Source: Pseudoxanthomonas daejeonensis
GTDB taxonomy: Bacteria; Pseudomonadota; Gammaproteobacteria; Xanthomonadales; Xanthomonadaceae
Direction: 5' to 3'
DNA: 64,000 nt
NCBI RefSeq assembly: GCF_010093205.1
Contig: NZ_PDWN01000008.1
Coordinates: 124,001 to 188,000, forward strand
Positions 37,776-47,119 of the stretch are shown here, piece by piece. The notes below the pieces were generated by a model. That model did no database searches and was not told the DNA's origin. It saw only the letters and a list, made by a program, of their open reading frames with translations. Positions within the stretch are counted from its first letter, which is position 1, and each line of letters opens with the position of its first letter. The translations under genes and the position numbers were made by a program.

Positions 37776-40700
37776 CTAGGGCTCGGCACGCTCGGCCGCC
37801 GGCACCTGCGCGGCCAGCCAGGCGCGCAACGAAGCCGGCTTCACCGGCTTGGTCAGCAGGCGGTAGCCGCGCTGGCGCGCCAGCCGCTTGAGTTCGTCGC
37901 GGCCATCGGCGGTGAGCAGCGCGCCGGGAATCCGCCCGCCCGCATCGCGCAAAGCATCGAGCGTGTCCAGGCCATCGAGGCGATCGTGCAGGTGGTAGTC
38001 GACCAGCATCGCCTGCGGCGCGCTGTCGGCCATCCGCGCCAGGGCATCGTCCACGGTGCTGGCGGTGATCGCGGTCGCATGCCAGCGCGTGAGCAGCACG
38101 CGCATGCCGTCGAGGATCTCCTGGTCGTTGTCCACGCACAGCACGCGCAGGCCGGCCAGCGAACCGGAGTCGGGCAGGAAGGTGGCTGGCCGTTCGATCG
38201 GCGTCGGCAAGGCCGCGGCGCGCGGCACGGTGATCGAGAACATGCTGCCGCGACCCACCGAGCTGCGCGCATCCAGCCCATGGTCGAGCAGGCGCGAGAT
38301 GCGCTGGCAGATCGACAGGCCCAGGCCCAGGCCGCGCTCGCCCCAGTCGAATGGCTGCTGGTAGCGATGGAACTCGTCGTAGATCTGGCGCATGTGCTGG
38401 AGCGGGATGCCCGGGCCGGTGTCCCACACCTGCAGCGCGACGGCGTCGCCGTGCGCGCGCATGCCCAGCACGATCCGCCCCTGCCGGGTGTAGCGCAGCG
38501 CGTTGGCGAGGAAGTTCTGCAGCACCCGGCGCAGCAGGCGGCGGTCGCTGCGTACCGGCCACGGGCGCGCGTACACCCGCAGGTCCAGGCCGCGGCCGGC
38601 TGCCACCGGGGCGTACTGCGCGGCGAGTTCGCGCAGAAGTTCGCCCGCATCGAACTCGCGGACGTCGGCCTGCAGGGCGCCGGTATCCAGCCTCGAGACG
38701 TCGAGCAGTCCGTCGAGCAGTTCTTCGGCCGCGCGCAGCGACGCATCCACGCGTTCGGCCAGGTGCTGCTGTTCCTGCGGTTCGCCGCTGTCGCGCAGGG
38801 CCGAGGCGAACAGCCGCGCGGCATTGAGCGGCTGCAGCACGTCATGGCTGATCGCCGCCAGGAAACGGGTGCGCGACTGCTGCGCTTCCTCCGCCTCGCG
38901 GGTGCGCTCGGCCACGCGCTGCTCCAGCGTCTCATTGGCTTCCCGCAAGGCCTGCTCGGCATGCTTGTAGGCGGTGATGTCGTTGTAGCTGGTGACGTAG
39001 CCGCCGCCGGGCAGGGCTTGCCCGCGCATCTCGATCACGCTGCCGTCGGCGCGCACGCGCTCGAACACATGCGGGTTGCCGGCGCGCATGTGTTCGATGC
39101 GCTTGCCGACCTGTTCGTCGGTGTTGCCGTCGCCCAGTTCGCCGCGCTCGGCGTTGTAGCGGATCAGGTCGGCGACCGGACGGCCGACATAGAGCATGCC
39201 GGCCGGATAGCCGAACATCTTCTGGTAGCGGCGGTTCCACGCGACCAGGCGCATGTCCGGGTCGACCACGCTGACCCCGGCGCTGATGTTCTCCAGCGTG
39301 GTGGAAAGGATGCCGCGATTGAAGCGCAGCTCCTGTCCCGCTTCGTCCAGCAGCGCCATGACCTCGCTCAGGTGCATGCCCGAGCCGCGCAGCACGCTGG
39401 TCAGCACCAGTCGCGCGGACGCCGCGCCGATCGAGGCGGCCAGCAGGCGCTCGGTGAACTGGATCCAGGCGCGGTCCGCCGCTGCGGCCGGCTGCAGTTC
39501 GCGACCCAGCGAGATGGCCTGCTCGGAGAACGCGCGCCGTGCATGGCGCTCGCCGACGATGCGCACTGCGAGCGCCAGCAGGTCGCCGACACTGACATTG
39601 CCCGGCCACTCGCCCTGCGCCAGGGTCTGGCGCTCCGCGTACGGGTCCAGGAACGGGGCGATGCGCAGGCGCTCGTCCACGCCCGGCCGCCAGCGCGCCG
39701 AGACCAGCATCATCACCGAGCCGTTGAGCAGCAAGGACCAGAACGTGCCGTGGGTGAGCGAATCCCAGCCGCTGAGGCCGAACAGCTGCTGTGGCCGCAG
39801 CCAGTGCAGGCCGAACGGGCCCTCGTGCATCCACGCCGGATCGAAATGCCCGGAACTGGACAGTGCCGGCAGCAGCAGCGTGTAGATCCAGGTGATGAAA
39901 CCGACCAGCAGGCCGATCTCCACGCCGCGGCGGCTGGCCCCGCGCCAGTACAGGCCGCCGATCAGGCCGGGCGCGAACTGCGCGACCGCGACGAAGGCCA
40001 TCAGCCCGTAGGCGGCCAGCGTGGTGTCGCCGCCGATCCAGCGGTAGTAGGTGTAGGCGACCAGCGCCAGCAGCAGGATCGCTACGCGGCGCACCCACAG
40101 CACCATCGAGGCCACGTCGGCCGCCGCGTGACGCTCGCCCCAGCCGCGTCGCAGCAGCACCGGCATCACCAGGTCGTTGCTGACCATCGTCGCCAGCGCG
40201 ATGCTGGCCACGATGACCATGCCGGTAGCCGCGGAAAAGCCACCCACGTAAGCGGCCAGCGCGAGCGCGTCGCGGCCCTCGGCCAGCGGCAGGGCCAGCA
40301 CGAAGGTGTCGCTGGCCACGTCGCCCGAGGTCCCGAACAAGGCCACGCCGGCGCCGGCGATCGGCACCACCATCACCGAGATCACCAGCAGGTAGGCGCC
40401 GAACAGCCAGCGCGCCTTGCGGATGTCGGCCACGTCGCCGCACTCGACCACCGCCACCTGAAACTGGCGCGGCAGGCAGACGATGGCCAGGAAGCCGAGC
40501 AGGGTCTGGGCCACGAAGCCCATCGGCGGCGATGCCTGGAACAGGGTCCGCGCCGAGTCGGCGATGCGGATCTGGTGCCCGCCCAGCCAGGCCCACGCGA
40601 ACACGCCCACGGCAATCATCGCCACCAGCTTGACCAGCGATTCCAGCGCGATGGCCAGCATCATGCCGTGGTGGTGCTCGGTGGCATCGACCTGGCGGGT

Positions 40701-41243
40701 GCCGAACAGCGCCGCGAACAGGGCCATCAGCAGCGCCACGTACAGCGCCGGGTCGGCCATCACCCCGACCTGCCCGGCGTCCTGTCCGGACAGCACGGTC
40801 AGGCTCATCGCCACCGCCTTGTATTGCAGGGCCACGTACGGCACCACGCCCACCAGCGCGATCACCGTGACCAGCGCGGCCAGCCGGCGCGAACGGCCGT
40901 AGCGCGCCGAGATGAAGTCGGCGATTGAAACCGTGTTCTGGCTGCGCGCGATCAGCGCCAGGCGCTCGATGATCCGCCAGCCGAACAGGAACAGCAGCAA
41001 GGGGCCCAGGTAGATCGGCAGGTAGCCGATCCCGTTGCGCACCGCGCTGCCGACGGCGCCATAGAACGTCCACGACGAGCAGTAGACGGCCAGCGCCAGG
41101 CTGTACACGGCCGGGCGCAGCCACGGACGGTCGGGGTACATCGGACGGCGGTCACCCCACCACGCCACCGCGAACAGCAGTGCGGCGTAGCCGACCGATA
41201 CCAGCAGCAGGATCCAGCTCGGGACCAAGGCGGCCCTCCTCAT
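37776..41243 (-). CDS. Hybrid sensor histidine kinase fused to an SLC5 (sodium/solute symporter) domain
   Basis: The 1155-residue product has an N-terminal transporter-like region of about 550 residues with a dozen membrane helices of the sodium/solute symporter family (WTFYGAVGSAVRNGIGYLPI; NTVSIADFISARYGRSRR; ATGMVIVASIALATMVSNDL), as in CbrA-type sensors. A PAS domain follows at about 650-770 (ENISAGVSVVDPDMRLVAWN), then the phospho-acceptor His in FLAAISHDVLQPLNAARLF near 799. The ATPase domain has DTGPGIP near 943 and GLGLGLSICQRI. A receiver domain with Asp in MLVDYHLHD lies near 1081. It may sense or transport a small nutrient. It is divergent from the cellobionate operon by 171 bp. 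Confidence 0.92.
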   Translation of the reverse strand: MRRAALVPSWILLLVSVGYAALLFAVAWWGDRRPMYPDRPWLRPAVYSLALAVYCSSWTFYGAVGSAVRNGIGYLPIYLGPLLLFLFGWRIIERLALIARSQNTVSIADFISARYGRSRRLAALVTVIALVGVVPYVALQYKAVAMSLTVLSGQDAGQVGVMADPALYVALLMALFAALFGTRQVDATEHHHGMMLAIALESLVKLVAMIAVGVFAWAWLGGHQIRIADSARTLFQASPPMGFVAQTLLGFLAIVCLPRQFQVAVVECGDVADIRKARWLFGAYLLVISVMVVPIAGAGVALFGTSGDVASDTFVLALPLAEGRDALALAAYVGGFSAATGMVIVASIALATMVSNDLVMPVLLRRGWGERHAAADVASMVLWVRRVAILLLALVAYTYYRWIGGDTTLAAYGLMAFVAVAQFAPGLIGGLYWRGASRRGVEIGLLVGFITWIYTLLLPALSSSGHFDPAWMHEGPFGLHWLRPQQLFGLSGWDSLTHGTFWSLLLNGSVMMLVSARWRPGVDERLRIAPFLDPYAERQTLAQGEWPGNVSVGDLLALAVRIVGERHARRAFSEQAISLGRELQPAAAADRAWIQFTERLLAASIGAASARLVLTSVLRGSGMHLSEVMALLDEAGQELRFNRGILSTTLENISAGVSVVDPDMRLVAWNRRYQKMFGYPAGMLYVGRPVADLIRYNAERGELGDGNTDEQVGKRIEHMRAGNPHVFERVRADGSVIEMRGQALPGGGYVTSYNDITAYKHAEQALREANETLEQRVAERTREAEEAQQSRTRFLAAISHDVLQPLNAARLFASALRDSGEPQEQQHLAERVDASLRAAEELLDGLLDVSRLDTGALQADVREFDAGELLRELAAQYAPVAAGRGLDLRVYARPWPVRSDRRLLRRVLQNFLANALRYTRQGRIVLGMRAHGDAVALQVWDTGPGIPLQHMRQIYDEFHRYQQPFDWGERGLGLGLSICQRISRLLDHGLDARSSVGRGSMFSITVPRAAALPTPIERPATFLPDSGSLAGLRVLCVDNDQEILDGMRVLLTRWHATAITASTVDDALARMADSAPQAMLVDYHLHDRLDGLDTLDALRDAGGRIPGALLTADGRDELKRLARQRGYRLLTKPVKPASLRAWLAAQVPAAERAEP

Positions 41244-41334
41244 CCGGAGGCGGCCAGTGTACTGCGGCGCATGGTCTGGCCGCGTCCGCCACATGCGCTG
41301 CACGCTTGCCTGCGCGGCCCCATGCCGGCAAGCT

Positions 41335-41348
41335 CGACAACGCTGTCA
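41335..41348. promoter_or_regulatory. Candidate LacI-family operator upstream of the symporter gene
   Basis: CGACAACGCTGTCA is a 14-bp near-palindrome centred on CG. It matches the general LacI-family consensus TGnnAnCGnTnnCA at all fixed positions but one (C for the first T). It lies 67 bp before the start of the symporter gene, in the region shared with the divergent kinase gene. No LacI-type gene is in the window, so this is only a candidate. Confidence 0.3.
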
Positions 41349-41414
41349 ACCAGGCGCCGGGCCGGGTGTGGCCCGGTGGCCACGCGCGCTTGCGCCCCAT
41401 CTCGAGGCGAAGGC

Positions 41415-42803
41415 ATGCAGCACCCCGTACAGGCCGGTCATCCAGGTGCGCGCGAGGCCGATGCGCGACTGCCACTCCGCGAAAAGGTCGGCTACGGCAT
41501 CGGCGATTTCGGCTTCAACCTCTACTGGGCCAATATCTCGGCGTTCCTGCTGATCTTCTACACCGACGTGATGGGCCTGGCGGCGGGCGCAGTCGGGACC
41601 ATGATGCTGGTGACCAAGCTGGTCGACGCGGCGACAGATCCGTTCATGGGCGCGGTCGCCGATCGCACGCGCAGCCGCTGGGGACGCTTCCGCCCGTGGA
41701 TGCTGTGGGGCGCTTTGCCGCTGGCCTTCGCCGGCGTGCTGACCTGGACGGTGCCCGACCTGGATGGCGGCGGCAAGCTGCTGTGGGCCTATGCCACCTT
41801 CACCCTGATGATGCTCGCCTACACCGTGCTGAGCATGCCGTATTCGGCGCTGTCGGGCGTCATGACCGCCGACAGCCAGCAGCGCACCACGCTGATCAGC
41901 TTCCGCTTCATCGCCGCCTTCGCCGGCACCACGGTGGTCAACTGGTTCACCCTGGACCTGGTGCGCTGGCTCGGCCGCGGCGACGAGCCGCTGGGCTGGC
42001 AGCTGACCCTGGGCCTGTACGGCATCGTCGCGGTCGCCTGCTTCGCGGTCGTGTTCGCGACCACGCGCGAGCGCATCCAGCCGCAACTCCAGCACCAGGG
42101 CACGATGCGCCAGGACGTGGCCGACCTGCTGGACAACCGCCCGTGGCTGGTGCTGTTCGCACTGGCGCTGATCATCATGGTCACGATCGTGATGCGCAGC
42201 GGTTCGCTGGTGTACTACCTCAAGTACTACGTTGCGCGTCCTGAACTGACGGGGCTGTTCCTGGGCAGCTACTCGGTGGCACTGGCGGTGGGTGCGGCAT
42301 CGACCCCGCTGCTGACCCGGTTCGTGGAGAAGAAGCGCCTGCTGATGTGGCTGATGGCGGCGGTCGGCGTGCTCAGCTGCGCGATGTACTTCATCCCGCG
42401 CGAGCAGATCTGGACCATGCTCGCGCTGAACATCCTCATCGGACTTCTGCTCGGACCCAAGTCGCCGCTGGCGTTCTCGATGTACGCGGACTGCGCCGAC
42501 TACACCGAGTGGAAGACCGGGCGCCGCGCCACCGCGATGACCTTCGCCGCCGCGGCCTTCTCGCAGAAGTTCGGTGGTGCGCTGGCCTCGGCGGCGATCG
42601 CCTGGATGCTGGCCGGAATGGGCTACGTGGCCAACCAGGCCCAGTCCGACGCGTCGCAGCTGGGGATCGTGCTGCTGCTGACGGTCATTCCCGGCGTAGT
42701 GGCGTTGCTTGCCGCCTGGGTGATGCGCTTCTATCCGCTCGATGATGCGGCCCTGGGCCAAGTGCAGGCCGAACTGCAGGCGCGCCGCGAGGCCGCGGCA
42801 TGA
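41415..42803 (+). CDS. GPH-family sugar/glycoside cation symporter
   Basis: The 462-residue product is a 12-helix transporter of the glycoside-pentoside-hexuronide family (MelB type). The family signature is clear: [20 protein letters not shown], the cation-site region [15 protein letters not shown], and [19 protein letters not shown]. Later helices include [19 protein letters not shown] and [20 protein letters not shown], also conserved in the family. It should import a sugar or sugar acid with H+ or Na+. ATG 41415 follows GAGGCGAAGG. Its stop overlaps the phosphorylase start (ATGA), so the likely cargo is the phosphorylase substrate, cellobionate or a related aldobionic acid. Confidence 0.9.
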   Translation: MQHPVQAGHPGAREADARLPLREKVGYGIGDFGFNLYWANISAFLLIFYTDVMGLAAGAVGTMMLVTKLVDAATDPFMGAVADRTRSRWGRFRPWMLWGALPLAFAGVLTWTVPDLDGGGKLLWAYATFTLMMLAYTVLSMPYSALSGVMTADSQQRTTLISFRFIAAFAGTTVVNWFTLDLVRWLGRGDEPLGWQLTLGLYGIVAVACFAVVFATTRERIQPQLQHQGTMRQDVADLLDNRPWLVLFALALIIMVTIVMRSGSLVYYLKYYVARPELTGLFLGSYSVALAVGAASTPLLTRFVEKKRLLMWLMAAVGVLSCAMYFIPREQIWTMLALNILIGLLLGPKSPLAFSMYADCADYTEWKTGRRATAMTFAAAAFSQKFGGALASAAIAWMLAGMGYVANQAQSDASQLGIVLLLTVIPGVVALLAAWVMRFYPLDDAALGQVQAELQARREAAA

Positions 42804-45172
42804 GCCAGGCCTGCTGGGGTTTCGAGGAGCAGGGGCGTCGCTTCGTCCTGCACAGCCCGCTTGCCATGCCACAGGCGTCGACGTTCCTGTGGAACCGCAA
42901 GCTGCTGCTCCAGCTCAACTGCCGCGGCTACGCCACCGCCCAGTTCATGCAGCCGGAGCCGGCGAAATACGCGCATGCGCCGACGCTGGAGGCCAGGACC
43001 TTCATGCAACCGGAGCAGCCGTACTACGCGCACCACCCGGGTCGCTTCTGCTACGTGAAGGACGAGGAGAGCGGCCTGCTCTTCTCCGCCCCGCACGCGC
43101 CGGTGAACCATGCGCCGGATGAATTCGCCTTCTCGGTCGGCCGGGGTGACGTGGCCTGGACGGTGTGCCGCGACGGCATCGAAGTCCAGTGGCAGGTATC
43201 GCTGCCGCTCGATGACGCCGCCGAGCTGTGGACGCTGCGCGTACGCAACCGCTCGGGCCGCGAACGCAGGGTCAGCCTGTATCCGTACTTCCCGGTCGGC
43301 TACATGTCGTGGATGAACCAGTCCGGCGCCTGGCGCGCCGACCTGGGCGGGATCGTGTGCGACAGCGTCACGCCCTATCAGAAGGTGCAGGACTACTTCC
43401 GCAACCGCGAATTCAAGGATCGCACCGTGCTGCTGCACGAACGCGAGCCGCATGCCTGGGAGGCGAACCAGGCTGCGTTCGAGGGCGAGGGTGGCCTGCA
43501 GGCGCCGGACGCGATCATGGGCCGTGAGCGGCTTGCATGCGGCGATGCGCTTTACGAGATGCCGGTCGCCGCCCTGCAGTACCGCGCCACCCTCGCCGCC
43601 GATGCGGTCGAGGAATACCGCTTCGTGTTCGCTCCGGCGCGCGACGATGCGGAGGTACTGGCCCTGCGCGCACGGCTGCTCTCCGCCACCGGCTTCGCGA
43701 TGGCGCGCACGGACTATGCCGCCTATCTCGACGAAGGGGGTGGCTGCCTCCGGATCCAGACCCCGGATCCGTGGCTGGACGACTTCGCCAACCACTGGCT
43801 GCCGCGCCAGGTCTACTACCACGGCGACTCCAACCGCCTGACCACCGATCCGCAGACGCGCAATTACCTGCAGGACCACATGGGCATGGCCTACCTGCGG
43901 CCGGCGACGGCACGCGCAGCGTTCCTGCATGCGCTGTCGCAGCAGGAAGCCAGCGGCGCGATGCCCGACGGCATCCTGCTGCTGGAGGGCGCGGAACTGA
44001 AGTACATCAACCAGGTGCCGCACACCGACCATTGCGTGTGGCTCCCGGTGTGCCTGCAGGCCTACCTGGACGAGACTGGCGACGACGCACTGCTCGACGT
44101 CCAGGTCGGCGACCGCGAGGGCGTGCGCGCCAGCGTCGCCGAACGCATCGATCGCGCGATGGAATGGCTGCTGGCGCAACGCGACGGACGCGGCCTGAGC
44201 TACATCGCCCAGGGCGATTGGTGCGATCCGATGAACATGGTCGGGTGGCAGGGGCGCGGCGTATCGGGCTGGCTGTCGCTGGCCAGCGCGCATGCGCTGT
44301 CGTTGTGGGCCGGAATCTGCGAGCGCCGGGGCCGGGCGCGGCAGGCGTCCGCCTTCCGCGAAGGCGCCGCGGCTTTCAACGACGCGGTCAACCGGCACCT
44401 GTGGGATGGCGACTGGTACGGCCGCGGCATCACCGACGATGGCGTCGTGTTCGGCGTGCGTGCCGACGGCGAGGGTCGCATCTATCTCAATCCGCAGAGC
44501 TGGTCGATGCTCAGTGGCGCCGCCGATGCGGACCGGCGCGACAGGCTGCTTGCATCGATCGATGCGCAGCTGGTCTCGCCCTCCGGCGTGGCCATGCTCG
44601 ATCCCCCGTACACCGGCATGCGCGAGGACGTCGGCCGTCTGACCCAGAAGTTCCCCGGTTCGGCCGAGAACGGCGCGGTCTACAACCATGCCGCCGCGTT
44701 CTACCTGCACAGTCTGTATGCGGTGGGCGAGTCGGACCGCGCCTGGCAGGTCATGCGCGCGATGCTGACCGGCCCCGATCCTGCGGACGGCCTGCAGCGC
44801 GGCCAGCTGCCGGTGTTCGTGCCCAACTACTACCGCGGGGCCTGGCGGTCGCACCCGCGCACCGCTGGCCGGTCCAGCCAGCTGTTCAACACCGGCACCG
44901 CGGCCTGGCTGTATCGCTGCATGGTCGAGTCCCTGTTCGGCCTGCGCGGAGACGGCGACGGACTTCGCATCGCGCCGCAGCTGCCTTCGCACTGGCCGCG
45001 CGCATGCGCATCGCGGCAGTTCCGCGGCGCGGTGTTCGAGGTGGGGATCGAGCGTGTCGAAGGACTCCGTGAGCGCCGCATCCTGGTGGACGGGACGCCG
45101 CTGCAGGGCGAGGTGATCGCCGCGGTCGAGGCCGGGCGCCACTACCAGGTACGCGTGGAGTTGCCGGCGTGA
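42800..45172 (+). CDS. GH94 phosphorylase, probable cellobionic acid phosphorylase
   Basis: The 790-residue product is a glycoside hydrolase family 94 phosphorylase. The catalytic acid region reads QGDWCDPMN (D476), followed by the (alpha/alpha)6 barrel segments [33 protein letters not shown] and [19 protein letters not shown]. From memory, cellobionic acid phosphorylase of Saccharophagus uses D472 as catalyst and Q190, R609 and K613 for the gluconate end. Here Q194, D476, R613 and K617 all match with the same +4 offset. The reaction would be cellobionate plus phosphate giving glucose 1-phosphate and gluconate, in the cytosol. The start overlaps the symporter stop and the stop overlaps the gluconokinase start. 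Confidence 0.85.
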   Translation: MSQACWGFEEQGRRFVLHSPLAMPQASTFLWNRKLLLQLNCRGYATAQFMQPEPAKYAHAPTLEARTFMQPEQPYYAHHPGRFCYVKDEESGLLFSAPHAPVNHAPDEFAFSVGRGDVAWTVCRDGIEVQWQVSLPLDDAAELWTLRVRNRSGRERRVSLYPYFPVGYMSWMNQSGAWRADLGGIVCDSVTPYQKVQDYFRNREFKDRTVLLHEREPHAWEANQAAFEGEGGLQAPDAIMGRERLACGDALYEMPVAALQYRATLAADAVEEYRFVFAPARDDAEVLALRARLLSATGFAMARTDYAAYLDEGGGCLRIQTPDPWLDDFANHWLPRQVYYHGDSNRLTTDPQTRNYLQDHMGMAYLRPATARAAFLHALSQQEASGAMPDGILLLEGAELKYINQVPHTDHCVWLPVCLQAYLDETGDDALLDVQVGDREGVRASVAERIDRAMEWLLAQRDGRGLSYIAQGDWCDPMNMVGWQGRGVSGWLSLASAHALSLWAGICERRGRARQASAFREGAAAFNDAVNRHLWDGDWYGRGITDDGVVFGVRADGEGRIYLNPQSWSMLSGAADADRRDRLLASIDAQLVSPSGVAMLDPPYTGMREDVGRLTQKFPGSAENGAVYNHAAAFYLHSLYAVGESDRAWQVMRAMLTGPDPADGLQRGQLPVFVPNYYRGAWRSHPRTAGRSSQLFNTGTAAWLYRCMVESLFGLRGDGDGLRIAPQLPSHWPRACASRQFRGAVFEVGIERVEGLRERRILVDGTPLQGEVIAAVEAGRHYQVRVELPA

Positions 45173-45696
45173 ATGGCGGCGTCCGCGTCGCCGTGGTGAT
45201 GGGCGTGTCCGGCAGCGGCAAGACCACGCTCGCACGCGCGCTGGCCGATACCTGGCCGGCGACCTTCCTCGATGCCGACGACTTCCACAGCGCCGAGGCG
45301 AAGGCGCACATGGCCAGCGGGCAACCGCTCACCGATGCGATGCGCCAGCCGTGGGTGGAACGCATCGCGAGCGATCTGGTGCGCCGCGTGGAGGCGGGCG
45401 AACGCATCGCCCTGGCGTTCTCCGGCCTGCGCCGGCGGCATCGCGATGCGCTGCGCGTCACGGGGCTGCCGCTGCGCTTCGTCTACCTGCAGGGCGAGGC
45501 TCGCCTCATCGCCGCCCGGATGCGCGCGCGCAGCGGCCATTACATGCCGGTGTCGCTGCTGGACAGCCAGTTCGCCACCCTCGAGGATCCACGCGGTGAG
45601 CCGGACGTTGTCGCACTGCCGGTCGATCTCGCGCCGGAGGCGCAACTGCAGCGGGCCCTGGCCACGCTGGTGCCGGGAGCGCGCGCCGACGCCTAG
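45169..45696 (+). CDS. gntK: Gluconokinase
   Basis: The 175-residue product phosphorylates gluconate to 6-phosphogluconate for the pentose phosphate or Entner-Doudoroff route. It has the P-loop GVSGSGKTT at about residues 12-20, the family motif [20 protein letters not shown] with [12 protein letters not shown], and ACSGLRR-type [14 protein letters not shown], then the late [22 protein letters not shown] 45169 overlaps the phosphorylase stop (GTGA). It would consume the gluconate released by the preceding enzyme. Its stop overlaps that of the convergent FAD protein gene by 3 nt. Confidence 0.94.
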   Translation: MNGGVRVAVVMGVSGSGKTTLARALADTWPATFLDADDFHSAEAKAHMASGQPLTDAMRQPWVERIASDLVRRVEAGERIALAFSGLRRRHRDALRVTGLPLRFVYLQGEARLIAARMRARSGHYMPVSLLDSQFATLEDPRGEPDVVALPVDLAPEAQLQRALATLVPGARADA

Positions 45697-47081
45697 GGCG
45701 ATGCGTGCGCGCCGTCGCCGAACCAGTCGCAGGCGATGGCTTCGGCCTGGACCCGCAGTTCCGGCACCGCGATGCTTTCCCAGGCTTCACCGATGCGCAG
45801 GCTGCCGATCACGCGCAGCGCATCCTGCGCATGGCCGCTTGCATCGACCAGGCGGCCCGAGGCATCGGTAGCCACCCCGATGCCGTGCGCGCCCGGGCCT
45901 GCGAGGCCGTCGCCCAGCAACTGCACGAGCAGCGCACTGCGCATGGCCTGCACGCGCATCTCCACGCCGGTGGCATTGACCACGTGGTCGACGTCCAGGG
46001 CGAGGATGCGCTGGTCGTGGGTCCGCGCGGTCAGTTGCACGCAGCGCTGGCCGGCGGTGGCCATGTCCAGCCGCGCGCGGTGCACGTGCAGGCGCCCGCT
46101 GTCGCGCAGGTCCTGCAGCACGTCCCGCACCGCGGGGGCGATGCGATGCCGGTGGATATCCCAGTGCCGCACGGCGTGGCGCAGGAACCGACGCTGCTCG
46201 ATGGTGGGCATCGAACGCCAGAGGGCCTGCACGTGCGGGCGCAGCCTTTCCATCACCGCTTGCCACGGCAGGCCGCGCGCCGCCGCGTCGCGCGCCTGCC
46301 GGCGCAGCTGTCGCAACCGTCCGCGCACGCCCAGCACCTTCAGGCCGTCGACATCGAGCTGGTCGTCCACCTCGTGGACGGGCTCATGCGCCAACGGCAG
46401 CAGCGCATGCCGCGACAGCAGGTGGATCCGACCCCGGTGGCCGTTGGCCTCCAGGGTCAGTACCGCATCGACCATGCTCAGGCCCGTGCCTACGATGCAT
46501 ACGTCGGCTTCCGGCCCGATCGCCGCGACGCCTGCGTAGTCCCAGGCGTCGACCAGGCGCGGCCGGGTCAGCGCACCCGAACCGCGCAGCGGCAAGGGCC
46601 GTGGCGCGTTGCCGACCGCCAGCAGCACGCGTCGTGCGCGTGCCTGTCCGTCGTTCCAGGAAAGGCGCCAGTCGTCGTCGTCGCGTGCGAGCGCATCGAT
46701 CCGCAGCGGCACCACGTCCAGCGTCGCCACGCTGCCTGCGCGCGCCTGCTCCAGGCGATCGCGAAGGTAGTGCGCGTACTCGCGGCGCGGCGCATAACTG
46801 CGCGCCAGCGCTTCGCGTGCGGTGTCGCGGTGGCCGTCCCGAAGCGCAAGCCAGTCCAGGAAATCAGCGGGACTTCCCGGCAACGCGCTCATGCGGCCGG
46901 TCGGAACGTTGAGCAGGTGCTCGGGGCGGTCGGTCGCGTAGGCCACGCCTTCGGCCAGGCGCGGCGCCGGCTCGAACAGGGCGATCCGCACGGGCTCGCG
47001 CGCCTGGCGCAGGCACTGGATCGCCGCCAGCGTGCCGGCGGCGCCGCCGCCGATGATCGCGATGTCGAAGCGGGACTGCAT
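45693..47081 (-). CDS. FAD/NAD(P)-binding protein (COG4529/HpyO type)
   Basis: The 462-residue product begins with a dinucleotide-binding fold, FDIAIIGGGAAGTLAAIQCL. It continues with the family motif GVAYATDRPEHLLNVPTGRM and SYAPRREYAHYLRDRLEQA, and a second Rossmann site VCIVGTGLSMVDAVLTL. DHVVNATGVEMRVQAM and AWESIAVPELRVQAEAIA close the protein. Such proteins are predicted flavin-dependent oxidoreductases or monooxygenase-like enzymes; the substrate is unknown. ATG 47081 fits the glycine-rich motif position. Its stop shares a CTAG with the gluconokinase stop. Upstream is the cardiolipin synthase gene, 38 bp away, so the two are likely cotranscribed. Confidence 0.85.
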   Translation of the reverse strand: MQSRFDIAIIGGGAAGTLAAIQCLRQAREPVRIALFEPAPRLAEGVAYATDRPEHLLNVPTGRMSALPGSPADFLDWLALRDGHRDTAREALARSYAPRREYAHYLRDRLEQARAGSVATLDVVPLRIDALARDDDDWRLSWNDGQARARRVLLAVGNAPRPLPLRGSGALTRPRLVDAWDYAGVAAIGPEADVCIVGTGLSMVDAVLTLEANGHRGRIHLLSRHALLPLAHEPVHEVDDQLDVDGLKVLGVRGRLRQLRRQARDAAARGLPWQAVMERLRPHVQALWRSMPTIEQRRFLRHAVRHWDIHRHRIAPAVRDVLQDLRDSGRLHVHRARLDMATAGQRCVQLTARTHDQRILALDVDHVVNATGVEMRVQAMRSALLVQLLGDGLAGPGAHGIGVATDASGRLVDASGHAQDALRVIGSLRIGEAWESIAVPELRVQAEAIACDWFGDGAHASP

Positions 47082-47119
47082 GGATGCGATTCTACCCGGC
47101 CGCCGTCGCCGGGCCGCGC

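Noticed and set aside
37716-40928. Open frame of about 1070 codons opposite the hybrid kinase
   Set aside because: Same shadow composition (His/Gln/Arg/Ala). The minus strand encodes clear PAS, kinase and receiver motifs.
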